Notes: generated by a model not told the origin, from the letters alone. A stretch of DNA of 64,000 nucleotides from DYQY01 sp964643725 (GCA_964643725.1 CAZXTL010000007.1:12065-76064); one strand, 5' to 3'; counted from the stretch's first letter, positions 7,092 to 15,183 are shown. Program-made: numbers and translations.

Positions 7092-9851
7092 ATGCAACAA
7101 GAATTTATTAAGGTTATAGGTGCGAAGGAAAACAATCTTAAAGATATCTCTGTAACCATACCAAAGAACACTATTACGGTTATTACTGGTGTCAGTGGTT
7201 CTGGCAAAAGCTCTCTTGCATTCGATACTATCTTTATTGAAGGTCAGAGAAAGTATCTTGAATCCGTTTCTTCATATGCTAGACAGTTCTTTGGACAGTT
7301 CAAGAAACCAGATGTCGAAAGAATTGAAGGTTTATCTCCATCTATTTCTATAGAACAGAAGAGTGTTTCGCATAACCCAAGAAGTACCGTGGGTACAATG
7401 ACAGAAATCTATGATTACTTAAGGTTATTATACTCATCTATTGCTAAACCATTTTGCCCTGAATGCGGAAAGCATATCGAGAGCCAAACTATCGACCAGA
7501 TCGTCACTAGGGTGACAAATGAGTTCCAAGGAAAGAAATCCGTGATTATGGCGCCTATTATTAAGAACCAAAAAGGTGAGTTTCGTAATATTATAGAGAA
7601 AGCTAGACAAGATGGATTCATGAGACTTCGTGTAGACGGAAATTATTTTCATTTAGACGAAACAATTACCATGGATAAGAACAAAAAACACAATATAGAT
7701 TTAGTTATAGACAGAATAGTTATCGAAGAAAGCAAATTAACTCGTGTGTTTGAGTCTATAGATATTGCACTACAAGAAGGTAATGGTTTCTGCACTATAG
7801 AGATAGATGAGAAAGATTATTATTACAGCACTCATTTCTCATGTGCTGAATGCGGTATAAGCTTGCCTAAAATATCACCAGGGATTTTTTCCTTTAACAA
7901 TCCTCAAGGTGCCTGTCCAACTTGTAAAGGATTAGGTGTAACAATGGACTTTACCTTGGATAGTTTCTTTTACCACAAATCAGTAACACTTAAGTATTGG
8001 TTAAATTACATAGGTGGTTTCTATGTCGTCAAACCTTTCACCGCAGAACTTAAGAAATACGCGAAGGATAAAGGCGTAAGTCTATTTCAACCTATAGACA
8101 ATATCCCAAGAAACTTTCTTGAAGGGGTTTTCTATGGAGATGAGGATTACTTTACCATTGGACTTAGAGATATGCTACGTATCCGTTTTCGTGAAACAAA
8201 GTCAGAATATCGCAAAAAGAATATGGAAAAAGCCATGGACCAATCTCCATGTCCAGAATGTGGAGGAAAAAGATTAAGAAAAGAAGTCCTTGCCATGCGG
8301 ATTGCAGATAAGAACATAATAGACTTAACAGAATTATCTATTCGAAAGCTTTTAAACTTTATTAATGGAGTTACTTTAACCCCAAGAGAAGAAGAGATCT
8401 GTAGACAAGTCGTTCTTGAACTCGATAATAGACTTTCCTTTATGATTGACATTGGACTTGATTATTTGACATTAGAAAGGGCAGCCTCAACACTCAGCGG
8501 CGGCGAAGCACAAAGACTTAGACTGGCAACACAAATGGGTTTTGGGCTATCTGGAGTGCTTTACGTTTTAGACGAACCGACTATAGGCCTTCATCCTAAA
8601 GATAACGACAGACTTATATTAGCTCTTGGCAAATTAAAAGACCTTGGAAATACACTTATAGTTGTTGAACACGACAGAGATGTTATGCTTCATGCGGACT
8701 ATATCGTAGAAATAGGCCCAGAAGCTGGAATTAAGGGTGGACAGCTAATGTTCGAAGGTAAGATTGAAGATTATTTAAAGACTGACAATTTAACTGCTGA
8801 CTACTTAAACCATAAAAGAAACGTAGTTATCCTTGCCCATCCTGACCGACAACCTACGGGTACTATAGAGATAAAAGGCGCTAAGATGCACAACTTAAAA
8901 GGTATCGACATTACCATCCCTTTAGGGCAGCTTAGCTGTGTAACAGGGGTATCTGGAAGTGGTAAGAGCACTCTTATTTTTGACGTGTTCTATAGAAACA
9001 TTAAGAACTTCAAATTCACTAACTTATTTTCTTTAAAAGGTGGACCAGAGGACAGCTACAAAGAAATAAATGGCATGAATAACTTAGACAAACTTATCGT
9101 CATTGACCAGAGTCCAATTGGTAGAACACCAAGAAGTAACCCTGCTACATATATTGGACTTTTCGACAAAATTAGAACTATGTTTGCTACAACTAAAGAA
9201 GCTAAAAAACGAGGTTATAAGCCAGGCAGGTTCTCGTTTAATGTGCCTGGCGGCAGATGCGAAGCTTGTAAAGGCGATGGCAGTATGAAAATTGAAATGC
9301 TTTTTCTGCCAGATGTCTATGTGCCTTGTGATGTTTGTAAAGGCAAACGCTATAACAGTCAGACCTTAGAAGTTAAATACAAAGGTTATAGTATTGCAGA
9401 TGTTTTAGATATGTCTGTCTCCGAAGCAGCTGAAGTATTTACTCACGTTTCAACTATTACCAAATATCTAAAAATGCTTTTAGAAGTAGGTTTAGGTTAT
9501 ATTAAGTTAGGACAAAGCGCTACAACACTTAGCGGTGGTGAAGCACAGAGGATTAAACTTGCCTCTGAGCTTACGAAAACAGCTACTGGGAAAACTTTAT
9601 ATATTTTAGATGAGCCTACAACAGGGTTACATTTTGCAGATGTTAATCTTTTATTAAAAGTATTACAGAAACTAGTAGACAAAGGTAACACTGTCTTAGT
9701 TATTGAGCATCATACCGATGTAATTAATTCCGCTGAATATATTATAGATCTTGGGCCAGATGGTGGCGAAAAAGGTGGAGATTTGGTTTACCAAGGTCCC
9801 TTGGAAGGGATTAAGAAAGTTAAACGGTCTTATACCGCAGGGTATCTATAA
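7092..9851 (+). CDS. uvrA: Excinuclease ABC subunit A
   Basis: DNA damage recognition ATPase of nucleotide excision repair. 919 residues, full length. First ATPase: Walker A GVSGSGKSS (33-41), zinc module CPECGKH, signature STLSGGEAQRLRLA and DEPTIGLHP. Second ATPase: GVSGSGKST (about 617-625), zinc module CEACKGDG ... CDVCKGKRYN, signature TTLSGGEAQRIKLA and DEPTTGLHF. All cysteine pairs are present. The start ATG lacks a Shine-Dalgarno; CTGACC-17-TAAAAT ends 9 bases upstream, so a very short or absent leader is possible. Ends just before the palindromic element at 9852. Confidence 0.98.
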   Translation: MQQEFIKVIGAKENNLKDISVTIPKNTITVITGVSGSGKSSLAFDTIFIEGQRKYLESVSSYARQFFGQFKKPDVERIEGLSPSISIEQKSVSHNPRSTVGTMTEIYDYLRLLYSSIAKPFCPECGKHIESQTIDQIVTRVTNEFQGKKSVIMAPIIKNQKGEFRNIIEKARQDGFMRLRVDGNYFHLDETITMDKNKKHNIDLVIDRIVIEESKLTRVFESIDIALQEGNGFCTIEIDEKDYYYSTHFSCAECGISLPKISPGIFSFNNPQGACPTCKGLGVTMDFTLDSFFYHKSVTLKYWLNYIGGFYVVKPFTAELKKYAKDKGVSLFQPIDNIPRNFLEGVFYGDEDYFTIGLRDMLRIRFRETKSEYRKKNMEKAMDQSPCPECGGKRLRKEVLAMRIADKNIIDLTELSIRKLLNFINGVTLTPREEEICRQVVLELDNRLSFMIDIGLDYLTLERAASTLSGGEAQRLRLATQMGFGLSGVLYVLDEPTIGLHPKDNDRLILALGKLKDLGNTLIVVEHDRDVMLHADYIVEIGPEAGIKGGQLMFEGKIEDYLKTDNLTADYLNHKRNVVILAHPDRQPTGTIEIKGAKMHNLKGIDITIPLGQLSCVTGVSGSGKSTLIFDVFYRNIKNFKFTNLFSLKGGPEDSYKEINGMNNLDKLIVIDQSPIGRTPRSNPATYIGLFDKIRTMFATTKEAKKRGYKPGRFSFNVPGGRCEACKGDGSMKIEMLFLPDVYVPCDVCKGKRYNSQTLEVKYKGYSIADVLDMSVSEAAEVFTHVSTITKYLKMLLEVGLGYIKLGQSATTLSGGEAQRIKLASELTKTATGKTLYILDEPTTGLHFADVNLLLKVLQKLVDKGNTVLVIEHHTDVINSAEYIIDLGPDGGEKGGDLVYQGPLEGIKKVKRSYTAGYL

Positions 9852-9984
9852 CCTCTCCCCGCAGAAGACACATATGTTTACTTAGGAACTAACATGCTGC
9901 GACCCTCTCCATTTCATTAATGAAATGGAGAGGGTAACGGCACCTATCTTTCTTTAAAGATACTTATAGCTTCCGTGGGAGAGG
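9852..9984. repeat. Multibranched palindromic element (MITE/REP-like)
   Basis: Outer arms CCTCTCCC (9852-9859) and GGGAGAGG (9977-9984) enclose three successive hairpins. The first is GCAG...CTGC (9861-9900) with an inner ATGTT/AACAT-type stem. The second is a perfect 32-base palindrome at 9903-9934 with arms CCCTCTCCATTTCA. The third is bounded by CGG/CCG (9938-9975) and centred on ATCTTT/AAAGAT. The overall cloverleaf-like inverted structure and its position at the edge of an accessory island suggest a non-autonomous mobile palindrome. It could also serve as a uvrA 3' end; no T tract is present. Confidence 0.6.
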
Positions 9985-10037
9985 GGGACAATTAAATATT
10001 AATTTAAAAAATTATAAATTAATATATACTTTAACCT

Positions 10038-10970
10038 ATGGTCACTGGTAAAGACTTAGAAACAATTCAACCAACCAAAGCTGAACTGCTTTTAATAGAA
10101 ACTATCCGTCAGGAAATAGAACAAGGTAAGTTAGTTACTTATTGGAAAGTAGGCAAGCATATAAAGAAGCACTTACTTAAAAACAAAGAACGTGCCAATT
10201 ACGGAGTAGCACTTTTCCCTCTGCTTTCTAAGCATTTAAAAATAGACGCAACGACCCTACATAGAAGCGTTACTTTCTTTGAAGAATATCCAAAGATTGT
10301 TGCCACGTGGCAACAATTGACGTGGTCACATGTTAAGGTTTTACTTGCTATCCATGACAAAACAGAAAGACAAATACTAGAAAATACAGTAATAGAAAAG
10401 CACCTTAAGATTAATGAATTAAACGAACTTATTCACTATCCAAAAACTAAACAAACTAGCGCAACCAAATCAATTCTGGAAGTTAGTCGAACCGCACCCT
10501 ATGTATACCAGACCAAGCAAATCCAAGGTAAAGACATGGTAGACCTTGGATTTAATGTCTTCCTAGATGGCAAGACACTCCAAGAAAAGGGCGCTACTAG
10601 ACTACATCTTAACTCCATACCGCATTACACCTATAAAGCATTTGTGTTAGAGGTGCTAGATGGTGACACTATTTGGGCAGATATTGACCTTGGGCTTAAC
10701 GCCTGGACTACTCAGAAGTTACGTTTCCGAGGCATTAATTCCGAAGGCATAGAAACCAAAGAGGGTAGGACAGCTAAAGATTTTGTTATTAACGCGCTTA
10801 AGGATTGCGAATTTATTGCTATAAAGACATCTTGGCGTGACAAATACACTCGTTATCTAGTAGATATCTTTTATGACAAGAATGAACAAGACCTTTTAAA
10901 GCTAATTAATAATGGAAAGTTTCTTAACCAAGAGCTGTTAGATGTTGGTTTAAGTGTTGAATACTTTTAG
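10038..10970 (+). CDS. DUF1016 N-terminal domain fused to staphylococcal-nuclease-like domain
   Basis: 310 residues. About 18-135 match DUF1016_N (YhcG N-terminal: YWKVGKHIKKHL ... NYGVALFPLLSKHL ... LTWSHVKVLL). About 195-310 match an SNase/thermonuclease fold: VLDGDTIWADIDLG, the RFRGIN strand, EGIETKEGRTAKDF and the DKYTRYLVDIFY arginine. The Asp, both Arg and the Glu positions of the SNase active site have plausible equivalents, so nuclease activity is likely but unproven. The usual PDDEXK half of YhcG is replaced by SNase. No Shine-Dalgarno; TATACT ends 7 bases before the ATG. First gene of the accessory island. Confidence 0.75.
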   Translation: MVTGKDLETIQPTKAELLLIETIRQEIEQGKLVTYWKVGKHIKKHLLKNKERANYGVALFPLLSKHLKIDATTLHRSVTFFEEYPKIVATWQQLTWSHVKVLLAIHDKTERQILENTVIEKHLKINELNELIHYPKTKQTSATKSILEVSRTAPYVYQTKQIQGKDMVDLGFNVFLDGKTLQEKGATRLHLNSIPHYTYKAFVLEVLDGDTIWADIDLGLNAWTTQKLRFRGINSEGIETKEGRTAKDFVINALKDCEFIAIKTSWRDKYTRYLVDIFYDKNEQDLLKLINNGKFLNQELLDVGLSVEYF

Positions 10971-11006
10971 TTAACGTTATCAATATATGTATACTAATAA
11001 ATAACG

Positions 11007-11035
11007 TTGACTTGATATATTTTTAAGTATATTAT
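11007..11035 (+). promoter_or_regulatory. Candidate promoter of the ORF6N gene, leaderless
   Basis: TTGACT (11007-11012), 17-base spacer, TATTAT (11030-11035), and ATG at 11043 after 7 bases without a Shine-Dalgarno. Confidence 0.5.
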
Positions 11036-11042
11036 TGTTCTT

Positions 11043-11543
11043 ATGGAAAACATAATACCTATAGTGAATATCCAGTCTAAGATTTATGTAATCAGAGGAC
11101 ATAAGGTCATGTTGGATCGTGATTTGGCTGAATTATATATGGTTGAAACTAAAGTTTTAAATCAAGCTGTAAAGAGGAATATTGAAAGATTTCCTAAAGA
11201 CTTCATATTTCAATTATCTAGTGAAGAGCTTCTTAATTGGAAGTCACAATTTGTGACTTCCAATTCTATTAAGATGGGATTAAGAAAGTCACCATATGTA
11301 TTTACAGAATTAGGAATTGCAATGTTATCATCTGTTCTTAATAGTGATAAAGCCATAAAGATTAATATCCAAATAATGCGTACATTCGTCCAGTTAAGAG
11401 AATTTCTTGCAACAAATGAGGAAATCAAGAAGAAACTTCAAGAACATGATTATATGATTAGCTATCTTGTTGAAAGCGTTGATGAATTATTACATCCAGT
11501 AGTTGAAGAGACCAAACATAAATTCGGATTTATAAAGGATTAA
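11043..11543 (+). CDS. ORF6N domain protein (phage-type DNA-binding)
   Basis: 166 residues. The N-terminal about 95 residues match ORF6N: IQSKIYVIRGHKVMLDRDLAELY, VKRNIERFPKDFIFQL, and the strand/helix YVFTELGIAMLSSVLNS. The C-terminal tail (LREFLATNEEIKKKLQEHD) is probably coiled coil. ORF6N proteins are phage or island genes thought to bind DNA, and their role outside phage is unclear. It lies between the SNase fusion and a truncated copy of itself, supporting a mobile origin for the island. Confidence 0.85.
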   Translation: MENIIPIVNIQSKIYVIRGHKVMLDRDLAELYMVETKVLNQAVKRNIERFPKDFIFQLSSEELLNWKSQFVTSNSIKMGLRKSPYVFTELGIAMLSSVLNSDKAIKINIQIMRTFVQLREFLATNEEIKKKLQEHDYMISYLVESVDELLHPVVEETKHKFGFIKD

Positions 11544-11550
11544 TAATATT

Positions 11551-11661
11551 ATGGGAAACATAATACTTATTGAAAATATTCAGTCCAAGATATTTATGAT
11601 ACGAGGTAAAAAAAAATATATGCATGACTTATTATCTTTTATGAGTAAAATAATAATATGA
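11551..11661 (+). pseudogene. Remnant of a second ORF6N gene (N-terminus only)
   Basis: Reading from ATG at 11551 gives 36 codons beginning MGNIILIENIQSKIF, which repeat the first about 20 residues of the ORF6N protein just upstream (MENIIPIVNIQSKIY). The similarity ends after IRGKKK and the frame stops at 11659-11661. A truncated duplicate is the simplest reading. Its stop overlaps the next ATG (ATGA). Confidence 0.65.
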
Positions 11662-12444
11662 CAACAACCTATATTCCTTTTAGAGATGAATTAGCGCTAC
11701 CTGCAGGACACTTTAATAAATTAATTTCTATACCTAGAAAACTAGCAACTATTGAAGAAGCTTTAAGTTGGGAAAGAGGATATTCAACGCAATCTCAAAA
11801 ACTAACTGTCACTCATAAATTAGGAGAATATAAAATTGGATATTTAAAACCTGGCAAAGAATTTGATGTTCTTACGCTAAGACATAAAGAAGGTCGTTTT
11901 AGTAACAATCAAAACGACATGAGACCTTATTATATTAAAAAATGACAATATAGTTGATGTGACACAATCCTTTACTGGAGTATTTGAAGAGCTACAGTCA
12001 CTTGGGAGACAAGATGCTTTTGCCTTGGAATTATTAGCTTGTCTATTATTTAGAGCTGCTTTTATGTTAGATCATTATTACGATGATGAATTAAATGTAT
12101 GGCGTTATTTCCCAGCTGAAAATATTATTAATTCAATAGAAAGTAAAACAAAGAAAATTCATGGAATGCCTTTATCTGTTTATTTAAGATATCTTGATGC
12201 TATCGCACTAAATGAAGATGTAAAGTACTCAACATTAGGGTATGACATCACTAAAGGAACGGGTAGGCAAAACAATCTACTTACATGCGTTAATATAATT
12301 GGTGTATTTTTAAATAAAGTTTCCATAGCAAAATTTGCTGGAAACTTTGCCCGTCCACCTGTTGGAATAGCTGCAATTTCTACGAAAATGGCAAAAGAAA
12401 TTTTTCCATTACTAAATACAGAATTACCATTACCATTGTTTTAA
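11658..12444 (+). pseudogene. Unrecognised gene next to C5 methyltransferase, split by a frameshift
   Basis: Two ORFs in different frames form one continuous product. 11658-11945 encodes 95 residues (MTTTYIPFRDELALPAGHF...), ending RPYYIKK. The second frame, open from before 11941, gives IVDVTQSFTGVFEELQ through to 12444 (161 residues from a GTG at 11959). Removing one A from the run of six at 11937-11942 joins them as ...YYIKNDNIVDV..., about 261 residues. I do not recognise the family. Tail-to-tail position 5 bases from a DNA methyltransferase makes a cognate restriction enzyme possible, but no PD-(D/E)xK or HNH motif is clear. It may be a real inactivation, a sequencing error, or two coupled genes. 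Confidence 0.5.
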
Positions 12445-12449
12445 AAAAA

Positions 12450-13787
12450 TTATTTGTTATTAATTCTCTTACTTAGTTCGCGAGCCACATCATTAATAAC
12501 TCCAACTACTAGAGCATTTCCCATAAAAAATGCTCTTTTTGTGTCAGTTGCTTCTTTGGTATGATTTTCGGGGAACATATTCAAAGCTTCAAGTTCAATA
12601 GGGGTAAGTCTTCTTGGTCTTCCCTTAACTTCTACAACATGTTTGAATCGAGAAGGAGCTTTTCCTCCTTCTGAAGTAATAATTGTTCTTGCTGGACGAT
12701 CTAGTGGGTCTGGGAATGGCAAAGGTCCTTCTGTATAGATAAACTCAAACCCATTGCTATTTTTTCTTGGTTCGTTTTTGGAACCTTTTAAATATGCCCA
12801 TGATTTCTTGTATTTACTGTCCATTGGTCTACCTATATTATTTTCTTTAAAGGTTTTATATTCTTCATTTAAAGCGATTTCTTCTTTTGACAGGTAATAT
12901 TGTTCAGGTACTTCTTCCTTTTGCAGGATATCTTTTAGTACTGTTCGTTTTCCATTGTAGTCAGCTTTGATATCTACTGTTAAATAATTTCTATTAATCA
13001 TTACGCCAGAGGTTTTAAATGGACTTAATGAACCAGTTTCCTTATTGAATTTATCAGAAATATCAGCGAATTCACCTACAATTGAACCGTTTACTGGAAT
13101 AGTTTTTTCTTTGAATTTTGCAGGAAATGATTTCGCAAAAATTCCATCTGTTTGCATCCAGTCGAGCATTTCTAATTTATTCGGATATAGGGAAGAACTT
13201 TTGTGATAGCCAATAATAAATATTCGTCTTCGTTTCTGAGGCATGCCATAGTCAGCAGCGTTAATAACGCGCCATTCTACAGCGTAACCTAAGTCTGATA
13301 GTGATGCGAGCATAAGGGCAAAATCACGGCCTCTCTGACCAGCAGGTGACTTTAGTAATCGATCAACGTTTTCAAGAAAGATGTATTTTGGCTTTGTTTT
13401 ATCTTGATTAGTTTTTTCAGAAAGAATACGATGAATCTGCCACCAAAGAACACCTTTTTTGCCAACTAGTCCACAGGCTTGGCTTAATGTCCTAGCTACT
13501 GAGTAATCTTGGCAAGGGAACCCGCCAACAAGAAGGTCAAAGTCTGGTATATCATCAACATTAACAGTAGCAATGTTTTCATTTGAATGTTCTGTTTTAG
13601 GAAATCGAAGTTTGTAAATTTCAGAAGCGTGTTGGGTCTTGGTTGCTGGTTCCCATTGATTGCTCCACACTAAATTGTATTCATCTTTATACTGTTTTTT
13701 ATTGCCTACTAGACCGAGATGGAATCCACCAACACCTGCAAAAAGTTCAGCAACGCGGATTGGTAATTTAGTATTATTTTTAGTCAT
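12450..13787 (-). CDS. DNA (cytosine-5) methyltransferase
   Basis: 445 residues with the ordered C5-MTase motifs: I VAELFAGVGGFHLGL, IV GGFPCQDYSVA with nucleophile Cys92, VI FLENVDRLL, VIII PQKRRRIFIIGY, a variable target-recognition region (about 200-370), IX RRLTPIELEALNMFP and X GNALVVGVINDVA. It methylates cytosine in a specific DNA sequence using S-adenosylmethionine. The form VARTLSQ ... KKGVLWWQIHRIL is typical of type II restriction-modification enzymes. It converges with the frameshifted gene at 11658-12444, a possible lost or damaged restriction partner. If so, the enzyme may now be an orphan. The recognition site cannot be told. Confidence 0.93.
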   Translation of the reverse strand: MTKNNTKLPIRVAELFAGVGGFHLGLVGNKKQYKDEYNLVWSNQWEPATKTQHASEIYKLRFPKTEHSNENIATVNVDDIPDFDLLVGGFPCQDYSVARTLSQACGLVGKKGVLWWQIHRILSEKTNQDKTKPKYIFLENVDRLLKSPAGQRGRDFALMLASLSDLGYAVEWRVINAADYGMPQKRRRIFIIGYHKSSSLYPNKLEMLDWMQTDGIFAKSFPAKFKEKTIPVNGSIVGEFADISDKFNKETGSLSPFKTSGVMINRNYLTVDIKADYNGKRTVLKDILQKEEVPEQYYLSKEEIALNEEYKTFKENNIGRPMDSKYKKSWAYLKGSKNEPRKNSNGFEFIYTEGPLPFPDPLDRPARTIITSEGGKAPSRFKHVVEVKGRPRRLTPIELEALNMFPENHTKEATDTKRAFFMGNALVVGVINDVARELSKRINNK

Positions 13788-13979
13788 ATTAGGAGTATAT
13801 CATGAGGATAAATTTTGATCAACGAGTTGTTTTTAGTTATTAATGACCTATATTATTAACTCTTTATAAAGATGTTATGGGACTGAGCAAGTCTACGTAT
13901 ACATCTATAATTTCTTTCCTTAATAAAATATTTAATTTATCTTATACTAAATATATTGAGATGAATTACTGCCAAAATC

Positions 13980-14068
13980 AAAAAAAATATTGATAAGGTG
14001 TGGGGGGAGTAATGAATTAAGTGGCAGGTTCCAAATTATAAGTCAAATTGGTTCTCCTACCACCTTAT
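13980..14068 (-). terminator. Intrinsic-terminator-like hairpin, minus strand
   Basis: On the minus strand ATAAGGTG pairs with CACCTTAT (13992-13999 with 14061-14068) around a large internally paired loop, then AATATTTTTTT follows (seven T from 13986 to 13980). It would end a transcript that begins near the palindromic promoter at 14344. Confidence 0.45.
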
Positions 14069-14115
14069 GATTAGTTTGCCTTTTATCCCTATGACTCTTT
14101 AAACCAAACATAAAA

Positions 14116-14161
14116 CATAGTTTCCGTAACAGATTAAAGTTCGGACTATGCTAATTTTTTT
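14116..14161 (+). terminator. Intrinsic-terminator-like hairpin, plus strand
   Basis: CATAGT (14116-14121) pairs with ACTATG (14145-14150), with inner CCG/CGG, and TAATTTTTTT follows with seven T at 14155-14161. It could end a plus-strand RNA of about 200 bases beginning near 13955, where TATACT at 13943-13948 could act as a -10. Confidence 0.45.
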
Positions 14162-14214
14162 CTCAACCCTAAAGAATCCTATTATCAGATTACCATGTCC
14201 CTTAGTGACTTATA

Positions 14215-14286
14215 CTAAGTGGTTACATGGGTCGTCCAACGGGAAGGCAGAGATCGGTGCATTATGGATTTAATTAAAAATTCCAT
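14215..14286 (-). CDS. 23-codon leader-peptide-like ORF
   Basis: The minus strand has GAAAGGAGGTGA, the strongest Shine-Dalgarno match in the window, 8 bases before ATG at 14286. The ORF encodes MEFLIKSIMHRSLPSRWTT followed by HVTT and a stop at 14215. A stable hairpin (14193-14230) overlaps its end and a terminator-like hairpin lies about 150 bases downstream, as in attenuation leaders. No gene downstream is clearly a target; the nearest on that strand is the methyltransferase at 13787. Function unknown. The same Shine-Dalgarno read on the plus strand mimics the 16S 3' end. Confidence 0.45.
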   Translation of the reverse strand: MEFLIKSIMHRSLPSRWTTHVTT

Positions 14287-14343
14287 ATATCTCACCTCCT
14301 TTCGGATTGATGGACTAATTGTAACATGACCATCAAATGCTAT

Positions 14344-14353
14344 ATTATATAAT
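14344..14353. promoter_or_regulatory. Palindromic shared -10 region
   Basis: ATTATATAAT is its own reverse complement and gives TATAAT on both strands (14348-14353 plus, 14349-14344 minus). ATGACC (14326-14331) is a weak plus -35 with 16-base spacing; AAATCA at 14368-14373 gives a weak minus TGATTT with 18-base spacing. It could drive the AIM24-family gene rightwards and the structured leader leftwards. Confidence 0.4.
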
Positions 14354-14391
14354 TAGAAAAAATCAATAAATCAGATAATTTAGGAGAAAAA

Positions 14392-15183
14392 ATGAAATGC
14401 CATGAAGTAGACTACAAAATAATCGGTGATGACTTACAGTTCGTCGAAATAGAACTAGACCCAAATGAAACAATTATCGCCGAAGCAGGCGCTATGATGT
14501 ACATGGATAACGATATCCAATTCGAAGCAAAAATGGGTGATGGTTCAAACCCAGTTGCAGGCTTTTGGGACAAAGCACTTCAAGCTGGCAAACGTCTAAT
14601 TAGTGGTGAATCCTTATTCATTACTCATTTCACTAATCATGGTAAGGGCAAACAGAGAGTTGCTTTTAGCTCAGCAATCCCTGGCAAAATCGTTGCCATA
14701 GACATGGGCAAGAATAACAAAGACATTATCTGCCAGAAAGATAGTTTCTTATGCGCTGCACTTGGTAGCAAGCTAGACATAGCCTTCCAACAACGTCTTG
14801 GAGTAGGGTTCTTTGGTGGTGAAGGTTTTATCCTTCAAAGAATCAGTGGCGATGGAATGCTCTTTATTAACGCTGGTGGCGCTATTATTGAAAAAGAACT
14901 TAATGGAGAAACTATTAAAGTAGATACAGGCTGTATTATTGGCTTCGAAGAAGGTATAAACTACGATATCCAATCAGCAGGTGGTCTCAAATCCATGGTT
15001 TTTGGTGGCGAAGGCATCTTCCTTGCAACCTTGTCAGGCAAAGGTAAAATATGGCTACAATCACTACCATTCTCCAGACTTGCCGACAATATCCTAGCGC
15101 ACGCACCACGTGCCATGGGTTCCAATCAAGGTGAAGGCTCCTTACTCGGTGGCTTCTCCAACATCTTCGAAAAACGATTTTAA
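14392..15183 (+). CDS. TIGR00266/AIM24 family protein
   Basis: 263 residues. The family's beta-rich fold is seen in FVEIELDPNETIIAEAGAMMYM, the LFITHFTN and FSSAIPGKIVAIDM strands, LGVGFFGGEGFILQRISGDG and the later SAGGLKSMVFGGEG repeat. Related to the mitochondrial AIM24 protein; the bacterial role is unknown and no catalytic motif is apparent. TAGGAGA at 14381-14387 supports the ATG at 14392. Its third-codon use looks richer in G and C than that of neighbouring genes. Sits alone between the structured region and the repeat-bearing spacer ahead of hpf. Confidence 0.9.
   Translation: MKCHEVDYKIIGDDLQFVEIELDPNETIIAEAGAMMYMDNDIQFEAKMGDGSNPVAGFWDKALQAGKRLISGESLFITHFTNHGKGKQRVAFSSAIPGKIVAIDMGKNNKDIICQKDSFLCAALGSKLDIAFQQRLGVGFFGGEGFILQRISGDGMLFINAGGAIIEKELNGETIKVDTGCIIGFEEGINYDIQSAGGLKSMVFGGEGIFLATLSGKGKIWLQSLPFSRLADNILAHAPRAMGSNQGEGSLLGGFSNIFEKRF

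Larger units (their letters stand above)
13788..14391. other. 604-base gene-poor stretch rich in RNA-like structure
   Basis: Between the methyltransferase and AIM24-family genes there is no ordinary gene. It holds three strong hairpins (13992-14068, 14116-14150, 14193-14230), T tracts positioned as terminators on both strands, a short minus-strand ORF with a near-perfect Shine-Dalgarno (14215-14286), and a palindromic -10-like sequence (14344-14353). I could not match it to tmRNA, RNase P RNA, SRP RNA or a known riboswitch by eye. Confidence 0.6.

Noticed and set aside
13955..14300. Group I or group II intron
   Set aside because: No domain V-like hairpin, no P/Q/R/S core and no interrupted flanking gene.
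13955..14335. tmRNA, RNase P RNA or SRP RNA gene
   Set aside because: None of the conserved cores is present on either strand (no tRNA-like ends with a tag frame, no P4 helix core, no SRP apical tetraloop region).
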